This document shows, one piece after another, positions 10,245 to 21,428 of a stretch of 64,000 nucleotides of DNA; the stretch's first letter is position 1, and every line of letters begins with the position of its first letter. A program made the translations under genes and the position numbers. Below the pieces are notes generated by a model. It had not been told where the DNA came from. It searched no databases and was given only the letters and a program-made list of their open reading frames with translations. Source of the stretch: Lactarius indigo (taxonomy: Eukaryota > Basidiomycota > Agaricomycetes > Russulales > Russulaceae); NCBI GenBank assembly GCA_025766275.1, contig JAFKAC010000072.1:186001-250000 (forward strand), read 5' to 3'.

Positions 10245-11362
10245 TGTTGATAAGTGACCCTTGCACACTTAGCAGCTCACATGGACTGGACTTGCAGCAT
10301 GGACTGCTTTAGATTAGATATACAGGACATGTAGTTTAGATATTGATCTGTACAATCTCAGACACCTTGTATTTACTTATCTATGACATCACTGTACCGT
10401 GACATCATGCGGACTCCTCTAGACCTGTCATTGTACTACACCTTTGTTCTCCCTTTGGCTTTATCTTTATTGTGATGTCATCATTTCAGTCTGGACTTTC
10501 TTTGTTTCTATGCTTCTTGTTCTCCATCTGTACATTCCTTTTGTCCACATGTAGAACAACATCTCTTGTACTATGTGACCCTTGATGAACAGCACACATA
10601 GAGACTATACTCACAGAGACAAAGTAGACTGTGGTGAGATATAGAGGGTGGCTGGAAAGCAGCAACAGGAAGTCAAGCAAGTGAAGCAGAGTGATAATCT
10701 GGCACACAGCAGTGAGAGAACTGATGTGGACCAGGAGTGTACATGGTACTCTACTTATACTCCTATAGAGAGTGACAATAGTACAATGCTAGTAATGCTA
10801 GTCACAGAATACAAAGGTGGTATTGTTCTACAAAGGGATAAAGGAGTGGATGCTTTGAGAACAAGGAGAGGGAGAACAAGAAGAGTCCAGAACTTCATGA
10901 TATTACAGTGACATCATAATAAGTATAGAACAAAGGAAAGTACAAAGGCATTGAGTACAATGCAACGTCTGGAGGTATGATGTCATAGAAGTACAGTGAT
11001 GCCATACATGATGCAAATGATAAAGCAGTCCATGCTGCAAGTCCAGTCTGTGTGAGCCACTAAGTGCACAAGGGTCATTTATCAACAACCCTATGTTACT
11101 TCCTTGTACTAGTGTCACACCTGTAAACAGTATAAGTAGTGTACCATGTACGCTCCTGGTCCACATCAGTTCTCACTGCTTGTGTGCCAGGTATGCCTTC
11201 TGTCTTCTAATGTGTTAAACATCAGTTTTCACTGCTTGTGTGCCAGATACCATTTGCTTCACTCTGCTTGACTTCCTGTTGCTGCTTTCCAGTCACCCTT
11301 TCATATCTCACCACAGTCTACTTTGTCACTGTGAGTATGATCTTCTTGTGTACTGTTCATCA
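10245..11362 (+). mobile_element. Copia solo LTR (+), itself interrupted
   Basis: It starts TGTTGATAAG and ends GTTCATCA. It is flanked by TACTG at 10240-10244 and 11363-11367. About 608 bp is native; 10583-11087 is a second Copia LTR. The native part keeps an intron-like segment at 11191-11246 (GTATGC...CCAG) bracketed by direct repeats. Confidence 0.9.
10583..11087 (-). mobile_element. Copia solo LTR nested in a Copia solo LTR
   Basis: 505 bp, reverse orientation, flanked by ACCCT (10578-10582 and 11088-11092). It is the innermost of five layers: Gypsy-B, Copia LTR, Gypsy-D, Copia LTR, Copia LTR. Confidence 0.9.
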
Positions 11363-12482
11363 TACTGTAAGTCCATTGGGGAGATGTACCAGGAATGGAA
11401 TGTAATCGGGTTGTCCATTGACCTGGAACCCTTCAGGGATAATGATGCTGAGGGTACTGTCATCTGCTCTGAGTGGCATACAACAAGCAGCATGGGGCAC
11501 TGTGATGTATCCTTGGTGCATAGGCATTCTGTCTGTGTTGACGAGATAGGGAGTAGCTTCTGGGGCTCCAGGGTACTGTTCATAGTCAAGGAATGTGGGT
11601 CATGAGGGGTAGTAATCTTCATAGTGGTCGTCATGCTCAGCTTGGTCCAATACTCCTTCCACTCCTTCGCCATCCGATGCTGTGAGGCAGCAATATGCAA
11701 TTGCTCAGCCTGCCACTTGCAGGCTGTCTCCTTCCACTCCTTCTCATAGTTCTTCATTGCTTCAGGCCCTTTCAGGGCTCATGAGAGCTGCTTGAATTTG
11801 GAAGAGCTCATCTTCTGTGATGGTGTGAGTTGTGGCTCTGGTGTTGGGGTTGACAATATTGTACAGTGGTTGAGGTGCTGGTTGAATTGATTGAGGGTCA
11901 TTGGAGACCACTCCCATCGTGGGCATAGGAAATCTTCGCAATGCCTCAGACAAGTCTGCTGCACTGTCTTGTTGTTGTAGCAGCCCCTCTTCTGTGGGTC
12001 AGTTGACATTGGGCTCTTTGACAGTGGGTCATCAAGCCTGTTGGTGAGCTCTTCATTGTTCAGTGGTGGCTGGAATAATGATGTTGGGGGAGATGAGAGG
12101 GGCAATAACAGTTTCGAGGAGGTCAAGGTGGTCATTGCGAGGGATGGGAGACATAGAAGGTGGTGGGGACTTAATTGCTCTGGAGTATGGCCTTTATATG
12201 CACTTCTCAGTTGGGGTTGGAATTTTTGAATTCCCATATGGCTTTGTCAGCAAAGATGTCATCCTTATCAACCCATTGATTATTGGAGTCAGGATAACCC
12301 TTCCATTTGACAAGATACTGAAGTCGACACCTTCTGCTGAATTGCTGAGAATCTAGAATCTTCTCAACTTTGTATTCTTCTTTGTTATCAATCAAATTTG
12401 GAGGTGGGTGCTGATAGTTTGGCCCATGCATGGGTGTTTTGTGATAAGGTGTGAGAAGATCTATGTGGAAGACATCATGGAT

Positions 12483-12978
12483 TGTTACAGACCCTACAGA
12501 CTCTGACTCATGACCAGTTATGACTACAGTCCAACTCTAGTATTAGTCATGGACTTTTACATCACATCAGTCAGCATAGCAGTTCACATGTGATTGTGAC
12601 TCATGCATGACTCATTCCTAGGATAGCTGTACTAGGGTTCTAGCTAGTTACACTATTGGTTACCTATTGTTCCAGCGGTGCTTTAAAGCCCACATGTATC
12701 TGTATAAGTAGTAGCTCTAGAAGACCAAGAGTCCCCATCTTGGTCTTCTTCAATCCACCATCTTGACTTGTCTCCTATCTGCCTTAGTCCCTGACTAAGA
12801 GTGCTTCCACTTCTGTCTACCAGGAGACAGACCTTCTTTCACCTTTGCTGCAGCATGTGCTGGCTGTGCCCCTGTTCAGCTTGTGTTGGGTTGACATGTG
12901 GTCCCCATTCACCATATTCCACTAAGTCATCTACACCCCTCAGAGTCCAAGTCAGACTAACGCCAGTGGAGTGTAACA
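12483..12978 (+). repeat. Gypsy-C 5' LTR
   Basis: TGTTACAG...GTGTAACA. TATAAG is at 12703. The hairpin GAAGACCAAGA/TCTTGGTCTTC spans about 12719-12748. The predicted transcript start ATCTTGGTCTT is at 12737, 34 bp after TATA. Three TGACTCA motifs (near 12506, 12596 and 12608) lie upstream of TATA. Confidence 0.9.
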
Positions 12979-12991
12979 TTAAGACCAAGAT
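12979..12991 (+). other. Gypsy-C primer binding site (self-priming type)
   Basis: Two bases after the LTR, AAGACCAAGAT (12981-12991) is a perfect reverse complement of ATCTTGGTCTT at 12737-12747, the predicted 5' end of the transcript. This is the arrangement known from Tf1. I recognise no tRNA 3' end here. Confidence 0.75.
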
Positions 12992-12994
12992 CCT

Positions 12995-14962
12995 TCAACG
13001 TGGCATATTTGACAAGAGAACAGTGGACGTCATTCTGTCCCTATCACCTCAATCAACAAGGAGATCACAATGTACCAACAAGATTCCTGGGAGCAGCCCA
13101 GTGGAGAGAATGAGGAGAAGACACCAGATACTTTGTAGAGTTCAACAGTCCCAACTGTTTCCAACCCGTTGAGTTTAACTTCAACCATCTCTGTTGGACC
13201 GAAGTTATGTGGAACCCCATAGATCATCGCTGGGATATCGTAAGACCAGCAGGAAGAAACTACAATTGCAACACATGTGAACTCAACAGTTGTGCAGATT
13301 ATGGTCCCATTGATGGACAAGCACAAGAACACACTGACAAAGGAGTCAGCAGAGAAGAGGCTTCCAATAGCCAACAATCTCCTAGTAGAGGAAACACACC
13401 CACAGAAGACACCAGCCTAGGAGCTATTGGCAAACACATCATACAGTGAACTGAGTCACTCACCATTCATCAAACTGAACCAGAAGTAATTCACATCCAC
13501 AGTCCAGCAGTTGCAATGGCCACTGCAACCATTACACAAGAAGAGATACAACTAGCCTCTGACACAATCGATCAGATGGCTCGAGAAGAACAAAATCGCA
13601 TCACACAAGAAGCATGTGCTATATTAGCACCCATCAACCCACACACCAGACATCAAATGACAGATGACGATGTAGCTATTCATCATGCTATAGGCCCCAA
13701 CATCCCTGATCCACCCAGTGGAGGGGGCAGACCTCCTGGAGGCCTACCAGGAGGAGGACTGCTGCCACGAGATGGGGGATTTGAAGGATTCCCTGGGGGA
13801 TACCCAGGGGGGCCACCAGGAGGAGGACATCCTGGAGGAGGACTACCAGGTGCAGGTCCTGTCATTCCTCCCCAAAATAACAAGTTAGCTGGCAAAGCAC
13901 CTACAGTATTCAACAGAGAACGTGTGAAAGTTGAGGCGTTCCTCACACAATAGCATGTCTACTGGGGCATGAATGCAGATGAAGGCATAATGGCCACTCC
14001 CTATCGACACACCCTACTCTTCCTATCCTATATCAAGGGCATCAACATCAGCAAATGGGTGTTGGCCATGCTCACCTGGCTCAACGGTCAAATCCAAGCA
14101 GGAATACCCCATACTAGTGAAGGGTTATGGAATGAAGTCACACGCAGCTTTATGCAGCACTTCTGAAATACGATGGAGCAAGAACAAGCTCAATACAAGC
14201 TCAAGAAAGGCCTAAAAATGATTGGGAGCAACCTAGATGAGTATTGCACTCAGTTCAAACAGTTAATACACCGTGCTCAGTATAGACTCGATGATCCACA
14301 AACGCTTGACTTATCCGCAAGTGGATTACCAAAAGACCTGTATGAAAAGGTCTATACCCACAACAACCCTTGCAACTACTGTGAATGGAAAGAGGCAGCC
14401 ACTACTCGCCAACAACAATACCTTCACCTTAAGGCAGTCCTGAATAAAGGAGTTCCACCAGAACAAGGGTGACAACACCAACAGTGCCAGTGGCAAGGAC
14501 CTCCAAGGAGCTCCTGGCAACCTAGAAACCTGCCAAGAGACCCAAACATGATGGATACATCAGCAGATCGAATTCAGATCGAATTCAAGGATGACTCACT
14601 GGGGCTGAAGACATACTCACCCCTCGCCCTCCTTACCGACCACAAGGTGGATTCATACAGAGAGGAGGGGGAAGAAATAACCCAAGGCCAGTCACCTGTA
14701 ACAACTGTGGAAAGGACAGACACATGGCCTGAGATTGTAGACAACCAAGAGGGGGATATCAGCAACCCCAAGCATCAACCAGTTGGTACATTGATGCCAA
14801 CTATCATCAACAAGAACCCGAAGTTGCTACCAGGGCAGTCCAAGAAGCACCCCCTCAACAGTGCACCAACGATTGGCTCAATGGAGTAGCTGGAGAATCA
14901 GACAATGTAAAGGACATTATCCTCCACAGTTGTGGAAAAAGGAGGGTTTTCAGGATGCCTGA
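12995..14962 (+). pseudogene. Gypsy-C Gag
   Basis: The order is: N-terminal region without an in-frame ATG at its head (NVAYLTREQW-like start); a Gly/Pro-rich low-complexity linker (13720-13870); the retrotransposon gag core (FLSYIKGINISKWVLAMLTW at about 14020, then EQEQAQYKLKKGLKMIG); and one CCHC knuckle region, frameshifted, at about 14690. Gag would end at TGA 14960-14962. Stops at about 13446, 13951, 14164 and 14470, plus a 1-bp deletion near 14928, make it non-functional. Confidence 0.8.
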
Positions 14963-14984
14963 ACCCATCGGCCTGGGTGAGGGC
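14944..14984 (+). promoter_or_regulatory. Gag/Pol -1 frameshift signal of Gypsy-C
   Basis: GGGTTTT at 14944-14950 in Gag phase G GGT TTT, a 6-nt spacer, then a hairpin at 14957-14984 (GCCT..ACCCA-loop-TGGGT..AGGGC). The Gag stop falls inside the hairpin, and Pol is open in the -1 frame. Confidence 0.78.
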
Positions 14985-15326
14985 AGTTAATTGTAACAGT
15001 GTAATCATGACTCGCTATTGTTCTATGAGAGTTCCAGTATCGATGCACACCAGTTACGCAATGGCCAACATATGAGCACTAGTCGACTTAGGAGCAACTC
15101 ACTGCTTCATGAGACCATCCTTCATCAAAAGGATGGGGTTCAGAACAAAGCAACTTGACGTTCCAAAGAAAATATGGAATATCGACAACACAGAAAATAA
15201 ATCAGGGCGTATCACTCACTAGGTTGATGTTGATGTCCAAACTAAAGGAATTAACAAGGAAATATGTTTCCTCATTACTGACATTGGAAATGAAGACATC
15301 ATGCTAGGCTACCCCTGGCTTGCAAT

Positions 15327-15838
15327 AGGGTCTTTCAAAGTTCCCTCATTCATCTCATTACCTAACCACTATGATCTCATTTTGCAAGCCATTAATTTGG
15401 AAAATGATATCAAAAATGAGACCAATAATGTGATTTTTTAAGGATGGGAGGGGCTCCTTTTTACAAAATGCCATTATTTCTATTTCATTAAGGGGGGGCT
15501 GCTAAAAAATCGGAGTTAGATTTCTTTTTATGAGGACAGCAAATATGATTATGTTTTATGAACTCCGAAGCAGAACTAATAATTTGGTCTAGTGGAGATT
15601 GAAAAAGATTTACCCTGCCAAAATGTTGCCAGGGGCTCCAAGGCACAAAATTAATTCATTATTGTCTCATTATTGACTTTTTTTTTTGGGGGGGGGGGGG
15701 TTTCAAAGTTGGGCATTATTGGTCCATTTTTGTTTTATTAAATTTCACATTATCATCCAATTTACACCAAAAACAGGCTTAATGGGTGTTTTAATGGGTT
15801 TAATAAGGGACCAAAATAAGGGAACTTTGAAAGACCCT
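15327..15838. mobile_element. MITE-like element, 512 bp, 20-bp terminal inverted repeats
   Basis: The ends are inverted copies of AGGGTCTTTCAAAGTTCCCT. The flanks are AAT on both sides (15324-15326 and 15839-15841), and removing the element restores the protease codons seen in the relatives. It is AT-rich with a T-then-G homopolymer run near 15680 and has no ORF. A 3-bp duplication would suit a PIF/Harbinger- or CACTA-like source, but the termini do not identify the superfamily. Confidence 0.85.
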
Positions 15839-17576
15839 AATATACAATCCCCACATTAAATGGTCCCAAGCGGCCATACATAAAGACATGCTTCCTATCA
15901 TCATTCGATCAGTCAACCCTCGCATTGAACACACCATGCCAATTGTGGCCGCCTCATTGGTGCAAGATGATGACTATGAAATTATACATTCCTTTGTTAT
16001 CACCGACAAGCAATGACAACAATTTGAAGAAGGATGTCAGATTGGAGCAACTGCCACAGATCTCGCCATTGTGGCTCAACAATATATTACCAAAGCTGAG
16101 TTGCCCTCTGAGTATCAAGAATTCACATGCCTCTTTAGTGAAGAAGCATCAGACAGATTCCCTCCCAGCAGACCATGGGATCACGCCATCAAGTTTAAGC
16201 CAGGAACAGCCAACGCCATTGACTGCAAGATATACCCAATGACTCAAGAAGAAGACAAAAAACTATGTGAATGGATCAATGAATAGCTAAAGAAAGGGTA
16301 TATAAGACCCTCTAAATCTCCATACGCATCCTCCTTCTTCTTTATTAAGAAGAAGGATGGGAAATTACAACCTGTGCAGGACTATCAAAAAATCAACGCC
16401 GTTACAATTCGCAATCAGTACCCTCTCCCCCTCATCTCCAACCTCATCACGGACCTCAGCAACACTCATATCTATACCAAACTTGATGTTCAATGGGGAT
16501 ATAATAATGTATGTGTCAAAGAGGGTGATGAAGAAAAAGCAGCATTCAAAACACGATAAGGACTATTCAAACCTATGGTGATGTTTTTCGGTTTAACCAA
16601 CTCTCTGGCAATGTTCCAGACCATGATGAACTTCATCTTCAGGGATATTATTGCCAAGCACAAAGCATGTGGCACGGTTATACAGGTTTACATGGACAAC
16701 ATCAGCATTGCTACAGGATTGAAACATTCACTTGAAGATCATGTTGAGGCAGTCAAAGATGTACTTTGCATGTTGGCAGAACACAACCTCTACTACAAAC
16801 TGGAGAAATGTCTTTTCCACTCTCCATGCATGGATTACCTGGGGGTAATCCTTGAAAAGGGGGTGATGTGCATGAACCCCATCAAAATTTCAGGTATTAA
16901 AGACTGGCCTATGCCAACCAAAGTTAAGGACATCCACTCTTTTCTTGGCTTCTGCAATTTTTACTGACCTTTCATCCAAGGATTCACCACTAAAGCATGA
17001 CCACTCAACAAACTCATGCATAAAGACACAGAATGGCATTGGGGAACTGAAGAAGAAAAGGTGTTCCAAGACCTCAAAACCCTTATCACTAGTGAACTGG
17101 TACTAGCACACCCTGACTTAGCTCAACCATTCAAATTAGAAGTCAACACATCAGGCTTTGCGACCAGAGTAGTTCTCCTCCAGCGTAAAGAAGTCAACAA
17201 GTGACATCCCATTGGCTACTATTCCTCCACCCTCAATGAAGCAGAACAAAATTATGATATTTATGATCTCAAACTTCTAGCAATTGTCAAAGCCTTCTGT
17301 CATTAGAGACCTCTTTTAGCAGGCTCTCCCCACAAGATCAAAGTATTTTCCAATCATCTCAACCTACAGTACTGGAAGTCACCACAAACAATTAGCAGAC
17401 ACATTGCCAGGGAAGTACTCGAACTATCAGAATATGACTTTGAGATTCCTCACATCAAAGGAATGTCCAACGGACATGCAGATGTGTTATCGTGAAGGCC
17501 TGACTATGATCAAGGGGAAAATGATAACGAGGGGGTGACCATGTTACCTGACCATGTCTTTGTACATGCAACCACT

Positions 17577-18256
17577 TGTTACATCATGGTAGGGACGATT
17601 GCTCAACTTGAGCAAAGGTTGCTAGGTTGACAAAGCACTAAACACATCCTATTCTCTAAGTCAGGGATGACTTAGAGATCTGTCAAAGTTAGCCTGTTCT
17701 CAAGTTCAAAGAGTACCAAGTTCAAAGAACACTTGGATAGTTTCTGATGAGAGAGAAGGAATCACAACTGAGTCTTGTTCACCAAGTACCATAGGATACA
17801 AGAAGACAAGTCTGAGGCCTACAGCTCTCAGATGTCTTAGTACTTATAGTAAAACAGAACAATAAGAGTCTGAGATACCATAAGTAGGCAGTCCAAGTAA
17901 TGATGAGTCATAGTACCATAAATGACGAGTCATGGGAAATATGAGGACTGCACAACGAGTCATAAGGTAAAGAACAATAAAGCAGCCTACATCATAGGAC
18001 TGTGCATCCAAGGGAACAAGCCTCTGAAACAAAAGAACAATAGAGCTAGCATAGGGCTAGCCCTTTGTATGAGTCAACAATAAGGACACACAAGTCATCT
18101 CTGAGATGACTGTGGGTCCAAGAATATAAAATAAAGATGAGTCACAATGACTCCTGCTGAACAATACAGCACATGCCATCTCATGGCACCTACCAGTCAT
18201 AAGACAAGGATTGTACAATGAAGAAAAATGAAATAGGATGTATCATGGACGTAACA
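17577..18256. mobile_element. Solo LTR (680 bp) in Gypsy-C pol
   Basis: TGTTACATCATGG...GACGTAACA, flanked by CCACT (17572-17576 and 18257-18261). It is a separate LTR family with no coding capacity. It contains repeated TGAGTCA motifs (near 17905, 18067 and 18136). Confidence 0.87.
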
Positions 18257-20927
18257 CCACTCTAGATGAATCATGACACCCCCACTGGAGACCAGAGATC
18301 CTACCGATTGAAATGGTGCCTGAACATCCCATTTATGAACAGGATCACACTAAGTTAAAGCCTTGGGTCGATGCTCACAAACTAAAAGACATTGAAGGGA
18401 CATGGTATAAGGATGGATGCCATGTAGTCACCAGAGGTATTCATGATAAATGCACCATCATTGCGGCACACCACGATTCCCCTGTCTACAGCCACCCAGG
18501 AATCAAGCGCACCCTTCAACTCATGGAACAGAATTACTGGTGGCTGCAGATGAAGAACAAAGTTATGGACTATGTTAAAGGTTGCGCAGAATGTCAGCAA
18601 CACAAAGTCAATCTCCATCCTATCTGGGCACCACTACAGCCCATCTATCCCAAACTGGAAGCCCTACCATTTGAGACTATCACAGTGGACTTTATCACCA
18701 AACTCCCTATCTCGCAGGGTTACGACTCCATTCTAACAGTGACTGACCATGACTGCACCAAGGCAGCTGTCTTCGTCCCATGTAATGAGGAGATAACAGC
18801 CAAAGGCATGGCCACCTTGTACATTTCTCATGTATTTCCTCAATTTGGGCTCCCCTTGCGTGTTATCAGTGACCACAATCCCTGCTTCGCATCAAAGTTC
18901 ATGCAAGAGATATGCAAGATCCTTGGCATCAGCCGGAATATCTCAATGGCATATCACCCTTGCACTGATGGCCAATCAGAGCACATGAATCAATGGCTTG
19001 AACAGTATCTTCATTTTTGCATAAATGAGCAGCAAGATGACTGGGTTCATTATCTGCCAATGGCAGAATTCACGCATAACAATTGGCCCAACAAAACTAC
19101 ACGAGAGTCCCCCTTCTTCCTCTTATCAGGGTTCAATCCTCACACTGATTGGATTGACAGGCCATCCCCTATCCCACAAGTCACCTTGCAGCTAGATCAG
19201 TTTAAACAGGCACGACAATGTGCCTTCTCATGTATGTTCCAAGCACAGAAGTCATGGGTCAAACACAAAGACATGCCCAAATTCAAAGAAGGCGACCTTG
19301 TGTGGCTTGAAGGATGCCACTTATGAACACACCAACCAACTGCAAAACTTGCTGCTAAGCGCCACAGACCTTTCAAGGTTGTTCAGGTGATGTCCCCTGT
19401 CAACTATCACCTTGAACTTCCCATGCAGTGGAGCATCCATGATGTCTTCCATATAGATCTCCTCACACCTTATCATGAGACACCCACGCATGGACCAAAT
19501 TATCAGCACCCACCACCAGATTTGGTTGATAACAAAGAAGAGTATGAAGTCGAGAAGATTCTGGACTCTCAGCGATTCAGCAGAAGACATCAGCTACAAT
19601 ACCTCATGAAATGGAAGGGCTATCTGGACTCGGATAATCAGTGGGTCAATAAGGATGACATCTTCACTGACAAAGCCATTCAGGACTTCAAAGCTTCAAA
19701 TCCTGACCAAGAAGTACATATAAGGGTGACTCAATGCTGTGCTAAGTCTCCATCACCCATTCCCACTTTCTTCCCTCTCATGACTCCCATCAATTCCACA
19801 CTGAACAACACACTCCTCGAACACCTCACAAGAGGGGTGGTGGCCTGTAATATGACACACACCTTCTGAGCTCCTGAAGATGTCCCTGATGAAGAGGGGC
19901 TTATCACCCAGCAAGAGTGGGATGCCATTCAGTGGCAATTCCCCTTACCTACCAGGGGGGTCCTCACTGACAACACCACCCCCACTTACAACCTTATCAA
20001 CCCTGACACTGGTTGGCAGTTCAACACCACCCCCATCACCCATGAAGAACTCACTGCCCTTCGAGTGGCTCTCCCAAGTGCTAACAAGTGCCCAGGCACT
20101 CTGAGCATGGGAGGAACAGTGGAAGGAAACAGCATGCAAATGGCAGAACGAACAGTTGCACATGGCAGAGATGCGGAGAAAGGCGAGGAAGGCAAGGCAA
20201 AAGTATTGCAGGGAGATAACACTATCTATGACGATAGCGACCATTACCCGGCGAGGCACTCCTTCCTCAGAACATGAAGCCACACTAATGATCCTGATGC
20301 CACCCCTTACATCATCTACACCAATGGAGACCCCATGTACCAAGGAGACATCAGGGTCTTCTGAGTGGTGCACCACAAGCCCCGATCTCCTGACAATGAT
20401 CCTGCATCCCTCCTGGCACCAGAAGGGTTCTGGTGCAATAGGGGATCCAATTCAATTCCTTTCCTGGTCAAGCTCCCCAGAGGGTGGGTTGTGGAGGCTG
20501 ATCATGTACAAGTGGTCACATGTGGTAACCCATTTGTACTGGGATTAGTGACTGGGTCGCCATACATATATGGTCAACCCCTGTATGCTCGACCGCACTG
20601 CCCTCACAATGACCAGGCCTTTATCACCCATGAAGACCTTGTCATACTCAAGGAAATCAATGCCACTGACCATGCACTTGAGAAGATAGGTGATGAGTCT
20701 CTCACAGCAGAGATACATCACTTTCAGGTGGCTGCCTTTCACAAAGACCAGTTGATGGCACACCTCAGGAAGATTAGACTTCAGTTGGCAAACATCACAC
20801 AAGATAAGCTGGACTCTATCTATTGGCTTGAGAGGGCTAACATGTTTTGGCAGATCGAAGAGGTGCAGAAGGACTGGCCCTTGTCAGCTTTCATGTGAGG
20901 TGGGCCTCGTGTCTAAAAAGGGGGTGA

Positions 20928-21423
20928 TGTTACAGACTCTACGGACTCTAACTCATGACTGGTTATGACTACAGTCCAACTCTAGTATTAGTCATGGACT
21001 TTTACATCACATCAGTCAGCATAGCAATTCACATGTGATTGTGACTCATGCATGACTCATTCCTAGGCTAGCTGTACTAGGGTTCTAGCTAGTTACGCTA
21101 TTGGTTACCTATTGTTCCAGCAGTGCTTTAAAGCCCATGTGTATCTGTATAAGTAGTAGCTCTAGAAGACCAAGAGTCCCCATCTTGGTCTTCTTCAATC
21201 CACCATCTTGACTTGTCTCCTATCTGCCTTAGTCCCTGACTAAGAGTGCTTCCACTTCTGTCTACCAGGAGATGGTCCTTCTTTCACCTTTGCTGCAGCG
21301 TGTGCTGGCTGTGCCCCTGTTCAGCTTGCATTGGGTTGACATGTGGTCCCCATTCACCATATTCCACTAAGTTGTCTACACCCCTCAGAGTCCAAGTTGG
21401 ACTAATGCCAGTGGAGCATAACA
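20928..21423 (+). repeat. Gypsy-C 3' LTR
   Basis: 496 bp, same length as the 5' copy. It follows AAAAAGGGGGTGA, the polypurine tract. It has the same TATA, hairpin and TGACTCA layout as the 5' LTR. Most differences from the 5' copy are transitions. Confidence 0.9.
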
Positions 21424-21428
21424 TGGAT

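Larger units (their letters stand above)
9265..12482 (-). pseudogene. Gypsy-D chromodomain and Pol C-terminal extension (split)
   Basis: Genuine segments are 9265-9474, 10031-10244 and 11363-12482; the remainder is inserted LTR. On the reverse strand it begins before the chromodomain (12431-12207: YKVEKILDS ... [16 protein letters not shown]). It then follows the extension: LSEALRRFPMPTMG at about 11925, a helical WKETACKWQAEQL stretch in a second frame at about 11720, then FILGIVPGSPYIYGRPLY at about 10190. It closes with a coiled-coil-like tail ending at the stop 9265-9267. The function of the extension is unknown. Confidence 0.75.
14951..20898 (+). pseudogene. Gypsy-C Pol with chromodomain and extension
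   Basis: The order is: protease (VDLGATHCFMRPSF near 15085, where VDSGATH is expected); RT (about 16280-16960, with YMDN at about 16690 replacing YMDD); RNase H (about 17010-17500); integrase (18313-19320, with an HHCC zinc region, VDFITKLP, ISDHNPC and DGQSEHMNQW); chromodomain (about 19530-19690); and extension to TGA 20896-20898. The extension is in the chromodomain frame, interrupted by TGA at 19867-19869, 20275-20277 and in RVF*VV near 20361. The relatives show CGA at two of these sites. The MITE and solo LTR split it. No product is possible. Confidence 0.85.
12483..21423 (+). mobile_element. Gypsy-C: full-length chromovirus, degraded
   Basis: 8,941 bp between two 496-bp LTRs, flanked by TGGAT (12478-12482 and 21424-21428). 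It sits in the Gypsy-D pol in the opposite orientation. It contains a MITE (15327-15838) in protease and a solo LTR (17577-18256) between RNase H and integrase. It has many stops, mainly TGA and TAG, plus a 1-bp deletion at the end of gag. Confidence 0.93.

Noticed and set aside
9236..12482. Extension of the Gypsy pol read as an envelope gene
   Set aside because: The position after pol is envelope-like, but I see no signal peptide, transmembrane segment or fusion-peptide pattern, and in Gypsy-H it is in frame with the chromodomain.
12979..12991. tRNA-primed primer site
   Set aside because: AAGACCAAGAT does not look like a tRNA 3' complement (no TGG start), and the match to the element's own transcript start is perfect in several families.
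13683..13946. Pro/Gly-rich reverse ORF opposite gag (also 25710-26003, 29766-30077 and 60139-60390)
   Set aside because: GGN/CCN repeats of the Gag linker are open in both directions. The same shadow appears in every copy.
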